The notes: generated by a model not told the origin, from the letters alone. Counted from the first letter of the stretch, positions 1 to 8,693 are shown. The stretch is DNA of 45,513 nucleotides from Pedobacter kyungheensis (GCF_000812965.1 NZ_JSYN01000037.1:1-45513), one strand, 5' to 3'. Program-made: numbers and translations.

Positions 1-437
1 GCCAGATCGCTATCCACCCTGTTTTTTAGTTCCCTTAACATCGCCTGGTCCGGCAACAGGTGAAGTACCGACTCATCTGCCTCAGAGAGCCTCACTTGAC
101 CGCCGCTCCCCCACTGGAGTAAAGTAAATGACGAAAAGCTACCGAAGGGTGTAGACCTGAAGCACATCCGGTTGTAATATTTGAATAGGCTATGCTTCTC
201 CTTATCTGTTAACCGATCAAAATCAAATTCCTTTTTTTCCAGCAAGCGATAAAACCCGGCACTCGCCAGAAATACTGCATTGCGGAAAGCCTGCTGCTGA
301 AGTACCTCCGGCAACCGCGAGAGATCATAACCGCTGAAGCTGTAATAAGGTGCCCTTAAAAATACCTCCGGTAAAAACCGGTAAACCATAGGCCTGCTTT
401 CTTTCATCCCGTACTTATTTAAGGGTATACTACCCAT
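1..437 (-). CDS. LanB-like lantibiotic dehydratase, N-terminal part (runs off window)
   Basis: I translated this by hand from the minus strand; it gives 145 residues before the window edge. It opens MGSIPLNKYGMKESRPMVYR and contains RSTPFGSF at residues 94-101, preceded by an aromatic/basic stretch (KYYNRMCF). This matches the N-terminal R-x-TPFG signature of class I lanthipeptide dehydratases, which glutamylate Ser/Thr of a precursor peptide using Glu-tRNA and then eliminate to dehydro-residues. Full-length relatives have about 700-1000 residues, so most of the gene lies to the left. The start at 437 is the most upstream ATG in frame; the Met codons at residues 11 and 17 are alternatives. 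It diverges from the MauE-like gene, which suggests a shared control region at 438-493. Family assignment is fairly good; the substrate is unknown. Confidence 0.72.
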   Translation of the reverse strand, partial: MGSIPLNKYGMKESRPMVYRFLPEVFLRAPYYSFSGYDLSRLPEVLQQQAFRNAVFLASAGFYRLLEKKEFDFDRLTDKEKHSLFKYYNRMCFRSTPFGSFSSFTLLQWGSGGQVRLSEADESVLHLLPDQAMLRELKNRVDSDL

Positions 438-493
438 CTCATACTGTTTTAACTTTTCTAATCCCCGTTAATTTGTTTCATAATCCTTCTACC

Positions 494-919
494 ATGAAAG
501 CAATTTTTAAATCAACCGTTCCACCGCTACTCGTACTGCTATTTAGTTATGCTGCGTTCAGTAAACTCTTTACCATTACAGCTTTTGATGAGCAGCTCCA
601 CAACCAGGCTTTTCCGGGCTGGCTGGCAGATTTTTTATTGTATTTTTTGATCCCAGCAGAACTTATTACCGCAGTCCTGCTATGTTTCAAAAGAACGGTG
701 ATCGTTGGTCTGCTGGGTTCAACACTAATGCTACTCGCTTTTACCGCCTACATCGTGCTGGTCTTGGCAGGTTATTTCAGTAAGTCACCTTGTAGCTGTG
801 GCGGAGTATTAAATGGGCTCGGATGGAAATCCCACCTCATTTTTAACCTTGTATTCACCCTACTAGCGATAACTAGTTTAACTATTCACCTGAAGCAGGA
901 GGTTCGTGACAAAGAGTAA
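494..919 (+). CDS. MauE/DoxX-like redox-associated membrane protein
   Basis: This 141-residue protein is almost entirely hydrophobic, with about four predicted membrane spans and a C100-S-C102-G-G motif in a loop before the last span. MauE-type proteins carry such a Cys pair and are thought to move electrons across the inner membrane for disulfide formation or reduction in exported proteins. I chose the ATG at 494 because the frame further upstream opens only with a TTG and adds seven polar residues. The next gene downstream is a small exported protein with two Cys, and a thioredoxin-like protein is encoded nearby on the other strand. A role in redox handling of the exported products of this locus is therefore a reasonable inference. 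Confidence 0.75.
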   Translation: MKAIFKSTVPPLLVLLFSYAAFSKLFTITAFDEQLHNQAFPGWLADFLLYFLIPAELITAVLLCFKRTVIVGLLGSTLMLLAFTAYIVLVLAGYFSKSPCSCGGVLNGLGWKSHLIFNLVFTLLAITSLTIHLKQEVRDKE

Positions 920-1039
920 TCATCATACCCCGGATACCGGTCCTATCCACTACAGAAAACAATCAACCGATCGAATGACCAACAGCCAGATCGACTTCAT
1001 TTATCCTCCCGTAGCGGAGATCATTTAAAAACTAAAATC

Positions 1040-1339
1040 ATGTCAAAAAAATTCAACTTAGGCCTTGCAGCCCTTGTATTAGGGTTCGGCCTTATCGCCT
1101 CGCAAAGTGCATTCACCAACAAAAAAACTACTTACTACCACTACAAAACCACCAATGGCCCTGTTGACCAGACCAGCTCATGGGAACCTGCAGGAAGCCC
1201 TACAGCCTTTGAATGTAGCGGAGACCCGGAAGTACCTTGCACAATTGGCATCGAAACTTCGCTTTCTACCTACCTTTCAGGTAAAGACAACCAGGCCGTG
1301 CTTGACTCTCAGGAATTGATTTCTGCCAGAGAGCAGTAA
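1040..1339 (+). CDS. Small exported protein, DUF6520-like
   Basis: This 99-residue protein has an N-terminal signal-like segment (MSKKFNLGLAALVLGFGLI, then SQSAF) followed by a polar mature part with two cysteines in ECSGDPEVPCT. Size, leader and the short Cys-containing tail resemble the small Bacteroidota proteins grouped as DUF6520, which often sit beside MauE-like genes; I recall this association and did not search for it. It lies 120 bp downstream of the MauE-like gene on the same strand and ends just before a perfect inverted repeat that separates it from the convergent susD. It could be a substrate of the nearby redox or RiPP-type enzymes, but nothing in the sequence proves that. Confidence 0.62.
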   Translation: MSKKFNLGLAALVLGFGLIASQSAFTNKKTTYYHYKTTNGPVDQTSSWEPAGSPTAFECSGDPEVPCTIGIETSLSTYLSGKDNQAVLDSQELISAREQ

Positions 1340-1347
1340 CACTAGTC

Positions 1348-1374
1348 AATGGTGCAGCTTAATGCTGCACCATT
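1348..1374. terminator. Bidirectional terminator-like hairpin between convergent genes
   Basis: AATGGTGCAGC at 1348-1358 and GCTGCACCATT at 1364-1374 form a perfect 11-bp stem with a 5-nt loop. It sits exactly between the stop of the small exported protein and the stop of susD. Neither side has a long T run, so termination strength is uncertain. Confidence 0.6.
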
Positions 1375-1378
1375 GCAT

Positions 1379-2719
1379 TTAAGGATTCTGCGGAAGACCC
1401 GCTACCTCAATCACCCGCTCGGGGATCGGAAGGGCAAAGCCCGTACTGTTAGCCTTAAGCTGATAGGTCACACCTTTGTAGCTCCTGCTAAAAGAAATAC
1501 CAGCATTCTCCATATTCAGCCTTTTCACATCTACCCACCGCAGCCCCCTTAACAGCAATTCCTTTCTGCGCTCAATCAGAATATCAGTCAGCACCGCCTG
1601 CTGATCGCTTCCTGCCCGGTCAATGAAAGTATTTTTCTTATACCGGTTGCGCAGCAAACGGTTCAAATCAGCCAGTGCTTCGGAAAGCCTGCCGGCCCTG
1701 GCCAGGCATTCACTCCTGATCAGCAGCACCTCATTCACTGCCACCCCGCTAAAGAAATTCGAGTTTCCCTCATAGCTTCCCTTAAAACCATAAGTCCCGT
1801 TTTTGTTATCAGTAAAAAATACAGTCTTTCGTAAATCATTCGCCTCATACAGCGCATAAAGCGCAGGATTGATCTTTCCCCTTGCACTATTCAGCATTGG
1901 GGCAGTAAAGTAACTATCCTGCAATACCTCAACATTAAATTGGCCGATGGGATAACTTGCTGCTGCATTCAAATTATTATAATCCAGCAAATCAGCCTTC
2001 ATCGATAAACAGGAATCAGCATACAGCTTTGCCAGCTCATAGTTGCGCATCGATAAGTAAACCCTTGCCAGCATTCCATAAGCCGCAGGCCTGGCAGGCC
2101 GCATCACATGTACCGCTTTAAGTGGAAGGGCCTGAGCTGCCCTTTGCAGATCGGAGATTACCTGCGCGTACCCTTGCGCAACAGTCGCCCGCACCGATGG
2201 CACATTAAAATCAGAACCCAGCCTGAGGGGTATGCCCAAATCTGACTGTGACTGTTCACCATAAGCATTACCCCATATGTAAAGTCCGCGCAAATGGTTT
2301 TTCGCCCGGATGAAATAGGCCTGCCCGCAAACATTGTCCCATTCGCCGGCATTACCGGCAGTTTCGCCAATTTTAGCGATAGCCTCCAACACGACATTGG
2401 TACGGTTAATGGCCCTGTAATTATAAAACCATTCATTGCCATCCTGCAAAAAGATATTGCTGCGCTGCCAGGTATACATGTTGCGCTCATTTTCAGGCCG
2501 TGCAGCTAAATCTGCATCATTCAGGTACACATCGTCTGTGCTGATTTCGGCCGCATTCCCATCTACATAGTTCAGCACCTGGTATTGATCGAGCAAAGCC
2601 TGCAGGTCTGTCAGCGTTTCAGGTATAGCCTGGTTCTGGTTAGACTTCTCGTCCAAAAACTTCTTGCATGAGCCGCAAAACAAAAGCACCACCATGCTTA
2701 AATAAATTAACTTTTTCAT
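1379..2719 (-). CDS. RagB/SusD family nutrient-uptake outer-membrane lipoprotein
   Basis: This 446-residue protein starts MKKLIYLSMVVLLFCGSCKK, a lipoprotein signal with the lipidated Cys at position 18, so it is surface or outer-membrane anchored. The next segment (FLDEKSNQNQAIPETLTDLQALLDQY), the internal YFIRAKNHLRGLYIWG region and the C-terminal RRKELLLRGLRWVDVKRLN are typical of SusD/RagB helical-repeat proteins that cap a SusC transporter. At 446 residues it is shorter than the usual 500-600. It starts 12 bp after the susC stop, so the two are clearly co-transcribed. No glycosidase genes are adjacent, so the ligand may not be a glycan. Confidence 0.92.
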   Translation of the reverse strand: MKKLIYLSMVVLLFCGSCKKFLDEKSNQNQAIPETLTDLQALLDQYQVLNYVDGNAAEISTDDVYLNDADLAARPENERNMYTWQRSNIFLQDGNEWFYNYRAINRTNVVLEAIAKIGETAGNAGEWDNVCGQAYFIRAKNHLRGLYIWGNAYGEQSQSDLGIPLRLGSDFNVPSVRATVAQGYAQVISDLQRAAQALPLKAVHVMRPARPAAYGMLARVYLSMRNYELAKLYADSCLSMKADLLDYNNLNAAASYPIGQFNVEVLQDSYFTAPMLNSARGKINPALYALYEANDLRKTVFFTDNKNGTYGFKGSYEGNSNFFSGVAVNEVLLIRSECLARAGRLSEALADLNRLLRNRYKKNTFIDRAGSDQQAVLTDILIERRKELLLRGLRWVDVKRLNMENAGISFSRSYKGVTYQLKANSTGFALPIPERVIEVAGLPQNP

Positions 2720-2731
2720 ATTCGCTTAAGC

Positions 2732-5700
2732 TTATAAAGTTGATCTGAAACCAAATGCAATGCTTTTTGCATCCGGTATCCCATTGTAGTCCGGATCAAT
2801 GTGCTCCTTGTTTGCCCGCCAGATGATCCCTAAGTTGCTGGCTACCACAAATACCTGAAACTTGGAAACACCAATTTTCGCATTCCGAAACTTAAAGTCA
2901 TAGCCCAGGTTCACATACTGCATGCGGATATTGTCCCCTTTGAGCACATTCACCTCAGATCCCCAGTAAAACTCATCCCTGAGGTCCGAGTTGGGATAAA
3001 TCAGGCTCGGCACATTGGTCAGCAGTTCATCGCCTGGTTTTTGCCACCTGCTGGCGTAATCAGCAGTTCCTTGCCTGCCTATCATGAGCGAACCGTAATC
3101 GAGCACATTTTTCCTGAAATAATACCCCAGCTTAAAGCTCATCCTCAAACTGAGCGTAAAACCACCATAAGCGAAACTATTGCCCAGCCCGCCAGTAAAT
3201 ATGGGAAGTGCGGTACCGTGGTATACCATGTCCTCGAACTTAAGCGAGCTCCCCATTAGCGCATCATAGTTTTTACTCACCGCCCCGTTCAATATCCCTT
3301 GCGGGTCACCTGTCGCAGGATCCAGTCCTGCCCATTTAAAAGAAATCATCCCATAAAGCGGATAGTCAACCAGCCCGGTATAGGAAACATTCCCATTCAG
3401 CTTTCCCCTGCCGTTAAAAGTGCTGTTATAATTCTTAATCACCCTATCCTTATAATAATTCAAAAAGAAGTCCGTCGACCAGCTGAACCTGCCGGTAATA
3501 TTGCGGCTGCTGAGTTCAAGGTCAACCCCATCGCCCGAGATTACGCCTGAATTTTTCACCAGCGTAGCACCCACCCCCGCTGTCAAGTCTATCGGGGTCA
3601 GCGCCAAAAGATCAACAGACTTTTTGCGGTAATATTCCAGGCTGCCCTTTATTCTGTTCCCACGTAAGGCAAAGTCCAGCCCCGCATTGAACATAAAAAC
3701 GCGCTCCCACTTTAACTCCGGGTTGGCATAATTACTAAACAGCGCATAGGGGCTTTGGGTAAATACAGAATTAAAGCCCGAGTAGGTAATCGTGGTTACC
3801 GCTGTAGTCCTTGGGTCAGTGTTCCCACTAGCCCCAAAAGTTGTTCTGAGTTTCAGAAAAGAAACCAGCCCTCCTCCCCAGAATTTCTCTTTGGAAACTT
3901 CCCAGCCAAACCCAGAAGAAAACAGAGGGTTCCATTTATCATTGGTAGTGAGGCCATACAGATTGGATGCATCCCTCCTCCCACTTAAGGAAAGCGTATA
4001 CCGCTCATCAAAGGTGTAGGCCAGGTTGGCAAACAGCGAAACATAACGGTTTAGCGTTCGTCCCATAGCGTCCCTGTTTGGCACATTTTGGGTATTCCCG
4101 GTAACAAAGGTTTTAATGGGGTTCAGGTAATCTACAACCGAAGTACTTAAAGTGGATTCATTTAGCCCATATATCCGCCCTGTGCTGGTCTGAACACCCG
4201 TGCTCCGGATTTCCCCCCCGATGATCCCCGAGAGCGAATGCCTGCCCATCACTTTATTGATGTCAGCCTGTACCCTGGCATTGTGCGCTGCCAGTAAGGA
4301 ATAATCCTGATCGCGGATACTGCCCAGTGGGATATTTCGTTTTAACGCCCCGGAGGCATCAATAGCAGAAAACACATTCACGAGGTTACGTACATAATAA
4401 CTTTGCGGATTATTGATCGTTGTGACCTGCCCATCCTGCTGCTCAAACTGGTAGGTACCAGCCAGCTTCAACCATCCGGTCAGCTGATAGGCTACCCGAA
4501 GCGATGCCAGAACATCATTCACCTTATTTACCGAGCTGGAATACTTATCATCCTCCAACGGAAAATATGACCAGTCCAGTAGCTTACCACCTCCGGCAGT
4601 ATTAATATAACCCGTCCTGTAATCCCTGATTACTGCAAGCGCATTCCCCGCCCCATCCGCCAACTGCGTATAAGGCGGAAGTATCCCCGTAGGCGAACTG
4701 ATCTGCGACGGATCCACCCTGCCGCTCTTACTATTGGAAAGGGTGAGCATCAGGTTCCCTGTCAACGTCAACCGCTTACCAAGCTTAAAGTTCTGCTCCG
4801 CCTTTACATTATAACGGCTAAAAGGCGCAGCCAGCGAGCTGACATTATGGTCAAAACCTGCCGATAGCAGCCAGTTCCTTTTCTCCGTACCAGCCCCCAG
4901 CTGCAAACTATACTGCTGGGCAGTAGCGTTCTCAAAAACATAATGGTTAAGCTCCTCCCGCAGATCATAGCCCCTTAAAGCATCAATCCGCAAACGCGCA
5001 TCTGTAGCACTGATAAGGCCATCCCGCGCGGCAATCCGCAGTTCAACCACCTCAGATAGCGGCGGATGCGAATTGTCTGTTTCAAAACTGCTGTAATAGC
5101 CCTTATCAAAAAGGTAATTCTCCAGGTCAATAAAATCACCCACACTAATCCTACTCAGGTAATACTGGTCGGGCTTTGCGGTCACTTTCAGATTGCCTGA
5201 AAAAGACACTTTTAGTTTATCATTAAACCTCGCCTTTTTGGTATTGATTACGATGACCCCATTCCCTGCCCTCGCGCCCCATATCGATGCCGCAGCCGCA
5301 TCACGCAGCACCGTAATACTTTCTACGTCATTGGGGTTAATATTACCAAGATCCCCTTCATAAGGAAAGTTATCCAGTACAACCAGCGGACTGCGCGGCC
5401 CCTGCAGCGTACCAATGCCGCGAATAATAATCCCGTAACCCTCTCCTCCATTACTCTTACGGTCTACGCTCAGGCTACTGGTCACACCTTCCAGTCTGGA
5501 AATGATATTGGTACCCACCTGCTCATTCAGCAGCTTACCCGACAACTTTAAAAACGAACCTGTTGCGCGCTCCTTAGGCAGCGTCTGATAACCGGTACTC
5601 ACCTCCACTGTCCCCAGCTCCTGGTCTCTTCCACTGAGCACTACCGAAAACAAACCATTAAAGGGCAGCAACACTACCGTATCCAGCCGGACAAAGTTCA

Positions 5701-5914
5701 TCGCCGAAAACGACAATTTAACCCTGCCTGCCTTTAGTCTCAGAGCAAAAGAACCATCATCCCCAGTTAACACCTGGCTACCAGTAACAGCTTTTACCAC
5801 TACCCCTGCAATCCCTTTCCCATTCACATCCACCACCACACCTCTCAAAACCTCCTGCGCTTCCAACCGGGAAACACAAAGGATCAAAACAAAAACTAAA
5901 ATAATCCTGCCCAT
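2732..5914 (-). CDS. SusC/RagA family TonB-linked outer-membrane transporter
   Basis: This 1060-residue protein has a signal peptide (about residues 1-19, ending LEAQ) and a carboxypeptidase-regulatory-like domain at about 21-95 (GVVVDVNGKGIAGVVVKA). A plug domain follows with the diagnostic VESITVLRDAAAASIWGARA segment and the GVIVINTKK end, then a long beta-barrel. SusC proteins import ligands captured by SusD, powered by TonB. No secretin/TonB N-terminal signalling domain is visible, and no sigma/anti-sigma pair is adjacent, so regulation by trans-envelope signalling is unlikely. The start lies 2 bp beyond the stop of the thioredoxin-like gene and the stop 12 bp before susD, making a tight three-gene operon. 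Confidence 0.95.
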   Translation of the reverse strand: MGRIILVFVLILCVSRLEAQEVLRGVVVDVNGKGIAGVVVKAVTGSQVLTGDDGSFALRLKAGRVKLSFSAMNFVRLDTVVLLPFNGLFSVVLSGRDQELGTVEVSTGYQTLPKERATGSFLKLSGKLLNEQVGTNIISRLEGVTSSLSVDRKSNGGEGYGIIIRGIGTLQGPRSPLVVLDNFPYEGDLGNINPNDVESITVLRDAAAASIWGARAGNGVIVINTKKARFNDKLKVSFSGNLKVTAKPDQYYLSRISVGDFIDLENYLFDKGYYSSFETDNSHPPLSEVVELRIAARDGLISATDARLRIDALRGYDLREELNHYVFENATAQQYSLQLGAGTEKRNWLLSAGFDHNVSSLAAPFSRYNVKAEQNFKLGKRLTLTGNLMLTLSNSKSGRVDPSQISSPTGILPPYTQLADGAGNALAVIRDYRTGYINTAGGGKLLDWSYFPLEDDKYSSSVNKVNDVLASLRVAYQLTGWLKLAGTYQFEQQDGQVTTINNPQSYYVRNLVNVFSAIDASGALKRNIPLGSIRDQDYSLLAAHNARVQADINKVMGRHSLSGIIGGEIRSTGVQTSTGRIYGLNESTLSTSVVDYLNPIKTFVTGNTQNVPNRDAMGRTLNRYVSLFANLAYTFDERYTLSLSGRRDASNLYGLTTNDKWNPLFSSGFGWEVSKEKFWGGGLVSFLKLRTTFGASGNTDPRTTAVTTITYSGFNSVFTQSPYALFSNYANPELKWERVFMFNAGLDFALRGNRIKGSLEYYRKKSVDLLALTPIDLTAGVGATLVKNSGVISGDGVDLELSSRNITGRFSWSTDFFLNYYKDRVIKNYNSTFNGRGKLNGNVSYTGLVDYPLYGMISFKWAGLDPATGDPQGILNGAVSKNYDALMGSSLKFEDMVYHGTALPIFTGGLGNSFAYGGFTLSLRMSFKLGYYFRKNVLDYGSLMIGRQGTADYASRWQKPGDELLTNVPSLIYPNSDLRDEFYWGSEVNVLKGDNIRMQYVNLGYDFKFRNAKIGVSKFQVFVVASNLGIIWRANKEHIDPDYNGIPDAKSIAFGFRSTL

Positions 5915-5916
5915 AA

Positions 5917-6513
5917 CTAATACTTCGGCTCCTTAAACCGTTTTAATTTACTCACCGTCTGCACATGCTTACGGTTACGCTCCACCATCATCAGCACGTT
6001 TTCTTCCGTCAAAAAATCACTTGAAGTAATTCCTTCCACCTCCCCACCGATTATCCAGACATAATGCGGGATAGCCCGGTGCGGAAAAGCCTTCAAAAAC
6101 ATCTCGTCCTCCACCACAAAAGGCAAACCCACCTCAGCCAAAGCCCCATCCGGCCCAGCCTTCGCAATCAGAGAAGCAGCCGTATCACCCGTGCCAACCG
6201 AATTCACCAACAACACCTTAAGGTCAGAAGGAAACCTTTCCTGCATTTTCTCCAGCAGCGGAAACTTTTTCAGGCAGGATCCGCACCAGCTTGCCCAGAA
6301 ATCAATAATAATCAGCTTATTAAAGTCCCCCGAAAGCGAGGCAGCAGACAACTCCCCTCCTTTAAGCACCTTACTCTCCAAAGTAAAAAGCGCACGCGGC
6401 AGCTTGCCCCCTACATATAGCGGTGCAATGCTATCAACCTGCTTGCCTTGAGCCCATAACCCAGTACACATACTGCAAAGCAGCAATAAAACACAATAAA
6501 TTTTTTTTTTCAT
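5917..6513 (-). CDS. TlpA/thioredoxin-like exported protein
   Basis: This 198-residue protein has a hydrophobic signal (MKKKIYCVLLLLCSMCTGLW) and a thioredoxin fold with the active-site segment FWASWCGSC (Cys77 and Cys80). It also has the cis-Pro region AIPHYVWII. TlpA-like proteins reduce or isomerise disulfides outside the cytoplasm. I chose the ATG at 6513 because it begins a clean signal peptide; the frame continues upstream for 22 residues that spoil it. It lies 2 bp upstream of susC, as thioredoxin-like proteins often do in Bacteroidota Sus-type loci. The MauE-like protein across the intergenic region could supply electrons; that link is inferred. Confidence 0.87.
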   Translation of the reverse strand: MKKKIYCVLLLLCSMCTGLWAQGKQVDSIAPLYVGGKLPRALFTLESKVLKGGELSAASLSGDFNKLIIIDFWASWCGSCLKKFPLLEKMQERFPSDLKVLLVNSVGTGDTAASLIAKAGPDGALAEVGLPFVVEDEMFLKAFPHRAIPHYVWIIGGEVEGITSSDFLTEENVLMMVERNRKHVQTVSKLKRFKEPKY

Positions 6514-6581
6514 GATTAGTTGAATTAACAGGTCCAGATCAGTCATACAGGTTTCCCTAAGAAAACCACCACAGCACATTA

Positions 6582-6647
6582 TTATTCAGGACACTCAGTC
6601 CCCAAAAAAAGGCATAGCAATAGCAGGAAGCATAATTTAAGCCTCAT
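6582..6647 (-). CDS. Possible 21-residue hydrophobic peptide upstream of the tlpA-like gene
   Basis: An ATG at 6647 opens a 21-codon frame of the form MRLKLCFLLLLCLFLGT followed by ECPE and a stop. Basic N-terminus, Leu-rich core and small residues mimic a signal peptide with almost nothing after it. It lies about 70 bp upstream of the thioredoxin-like gene and on the same strand. It may be a real micropeptide, a translational leader, or the stub of a decayed exported protein. Coding evidence is limited to composition. Confidence 0.3.
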   Translation of the reverse strand: MRLKLCFLLLLCLFLGTECPE

Positions 6648-6699
6648 TTTGATTGATTTAAAACGTAAAAAAATTGTTAAAGCTAAGCCCTAAACAAGC

Positions 6700-6975
6700 C
6701 TATGTTTCAGGCCCAAGCCCCTCAATCTTACCCCAATCCATCAACACACGTACCGCCCCAACCAGTTCGATCAGACCATCGAAAACTTCACATACCTCCT
6801 GTTCACTGATACCCAGTTCCAGAAAACCTTTCCTGTTATTTAGCGCGTAACCCTGAAACGCCTCCAGCAACACCAGTTTGACCTTTTCGGTACTATAGCC
6901 ATCATAAAATGCCTCCAGCAACTGTTGAGCAGATTTTAGATCAATTTTTTCAGAAGTGTGTTGAGGTAAAGTCAT
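6700..6975 (-). CDS. Hypothetical 91-residue helical protein
   Basis: I do not recognise this protein. It starts MTLPQHTSEKIDLKSAQQLL and is acidic and predicted almost fully helical, with no signal peptide, Cys pairs or metal motifs. It lies about 50 bp upstream of the micropeptide and in the same direction as the tlpA-susC-susD operon, so it may be the first gene of that transcript. Codon use looks like that of the neighbouring genes, which supports it being real. Confidence 0.55.
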   Translation of the reverse strand: MTLPQHTSEKIDLKSAQQLLEAFYDGYSTEKVKLVLLEAFQGYALNNRKGFLELGISEQEVCEVFDGLIELVGAVRVLMDWGKIEGLGPET

Positions 6976-7400
6976 CGCATTGATATCGGTAAAAGAAAAT
7001 GGAAATGATATAAGCGAGGACTCATTTGAAAAACCCTAGATCTAAAACCCAGTTCCAAATCCCCGCATATTAGGCCAGATTGCCAAACGCCCATCAACCC
7101 TGGGGCTGCAGTAATATTTTTTATGGCGTAAAGAAATGCCCAATAAATGGAAAATGGCAGTATATATTTATATTGGATTTTCATAATCTGTTGTATTGGT
7201 TTGGCTAAAGTTGATTGATAGAAGGCGATACCCGCCGAGAATAATGTACAAGGTCTCCGATACTTGCCCCTTACCCTTCGCAGACGATAACCACAGCAGA
7301 AGTCCAGCAAAAAACTAGGTATAACACTCCTTTCGCCAAAGCTATTTTCGCTGTCAAGAATCTAAAAAAATCTAACTGCTAAAAGCTAAAGCCCAAAGGC

Positions 7401-7469
7401 AAAAAAAAAAGGCAGGCCGCATTATTAAAGAACCCATAAAAATCATTAACCATTTAGGTCCCGCCTGCC
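7401..7469 (-). terminator. Terminator-like structure with a 10-T run on the minus strand
   Basis: On the minus strand, GGCAGGC (7469-7463) and GCCTGCC (7417-7411) can pair, and the second arm is followed at once by ten T (7410-7401). The loop is long (about 45 nt), which is unusual for a simple terminator. It follows the 21-codon frame at 7480-7545. The interval around it (7311-8291) has no convincing larger gene. Confidence 0.45.
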
Positions 7470-7479
7470 CTGCCACCCC

Positions 7480-7545
7480 TCAGACAGGATTCTTCGGCTT
7501 GATAGCATACAGCCAGTCAAAAGGAAACTTTTCATTTGCACCCAT
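7480..7545 (-). CDS. Possible 21-residue micropeptide
   Basis: A minus-strand ATG at 7545 opens a 21-codon frame, MGANEKFPFDWLYAIKP then KNPV, ending 11 bp before the GC-rich arm of the terminator-like structure. The composition (aromatic, Lys, Pro, no low complexity) looks protein-like, and the frame plus terminator would make a compact unit. It could equally be the tail of a lost gene, since the frame stays open for five codons upstream before a stop. Confidence 0.2.
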   Translation of the reverse strand: MGANEKFPFDWLYAIKPKNPV

Positions 7546-7982
7546 ACGCTCCAGTTTATATTATGTTAGAAAAAAAGATAAAAACCAGCCCCTCCACATA
7601 AAAATATGCAGATACGATAAACCGTATTGTGTATTAGAAAAAAGATACCTACCTTGGGAATGCGAATAACCTAAGTAATGTTACCCTTGCCTAAACAGCA
7701 ATTAAGGGCTGGCACCAAGTTAAATAACCTACGGGGAATCAGTGCGCTCTCATCACACCACCCCCTGTTTCTTTGGGCTATTTTATGCTCGGAAAAATCC
7801 AGCACACATTACGACGGAGAACAGATAACGTTCTTTAACAAGAGTTTAAGGGAATACTTTTTTATCACTTCCTTGAAATGATAACACTCGATGGCGGTTA
7901 ATTGATTCGTTTTCATAAACGTAGTTTTATGTAAAACGATGCGGACTCAATAAAAGCAGAGAAAACCAGATTGGCAAAAAAC

Positions 7983-8129
7983 CAATAGGGCGAACTCCAA
8001 TGCTTTTGAACGTGGTACCGCTAAGAACCCCTCAAGCCGAGGCTTGAGTTCCACAAAAGACTGACATGAATTTCGCCCTATTGAATATAAGATATCACGA
8101 AGATAGCAAAATTCAATAGTAAGGGCGAA
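7983..8129. repeat. Nested inverted repeats able to form alternative hairpins
   Basis: CAATAGGGCGAA (7983-7994) is a perfect 12-bp inverted match to TTCGCCCTATTG (8072-8083). Nested between them, CTCAAGCC (8031-8038) and GGCTTGAG (8041-8048) form an 8-bp stem with a 2-nt loop. A third copy, CAATAGTAAGGGCGAA at 8114-8129, matches the first with a 3-nt insertion, so the middle segment (8072-8087) can pair with either side. No protein gene is visible here. It could be a decayed MITE-like insertion, a structured RNA, or a recombination site. Confidence 0.6.
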
Positions 8130-8291
8130 CTCACGATCGGCTCATGTGGAAATTTAGCGGTTTTCGTCCATGAGTGACATCGTTAAAAGCAAGAATAAAC
8201 CTCACTCCTGTTTGTCGCTATAAATAACTGATAGCAAATATAATAATAAGTTACAAATGTTGCAATAGTCCAACAAAAATATTTTATAAAA

Positions 8292-8522
8292 TTGGAAAAG
8301 CACGAGAAAATATTCAGCCTTGTAGGCTTAAATATTAAGGCATATAGAAAGAAAGCAGGTTTAACGCAACAAGAGTTAGCAGACAAGTTTTCTGGCGACC
8401 GTTCTAAAATAAGTCTGATTGAGAATGGAAAAGAAAATTTTATGTTTTCTACCCTATTGGATATTGCTGATGGTTTAAACGTGGATGTGAAAAAGTTCTT
8501 TATGCCCATCAAGAAAGATTAA
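8292..8522 (+). CDS. XRE-family helix-turn-helix regulator
   Basis: This 76-residue protein is essentially one HTH_XRE domain: VGLNIKAYRKKAGLTQQELA, then SKISLIENGKENFMFSTLLDIADGLNV, the classic Cro/CI-type five-helix fold. Such small regulators often control mobile-element or toxin-antitoxin genes. The only sensible start is a TTG at 8292, since no in-frame ATG lies upstream. A short inverted repeat TGTTG-N8-CAACA (8258-8275) lies just ahead of the start and could be its operator, which is speculative. The downstream genes are on the opposite strand. Confidence 0.82.
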   Translation: MEKHEKIFSLVGLNIKAYRKKAGLTQQELADKFSGDRSKISLIENGKENFMFSTLLDIADGLNVDVKKFFMPIKKD

Positions 8523-8693
8523 TTTTTGTTAGACAGTATGTGAGACTGAAAAGCTAAAGAAATAGGGAGTTTGTTTGAGCGTCTGAATATATGCATCGAA
8601 AATAAGCTCCCTCCCCCTTTTAAAATTAAGTTATGTGGTTGAAGTATTTTTTTAAAAAATTGTAAACCGATCGCTTTTGAGATTTATTTTTTT

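Noticed and set aside
1040..1339. Lanthipeptide precursor identity for the small exported protein
   Set aside because: It has a membrane-type signal rather than a typical leader, and no repeated Ser/Thr-Cys core. Its closeness to the LanB-like gene is not enough.
6972..7310. 112-codon minus-strand frame
   Set aside because: Composition is uneven, with no recognisable fold, and it overlaps the start of the better 91-residue gene. Some of it (from MKIQYKYILPFSIYW) could be a small membrane peptide but I cannot support it.
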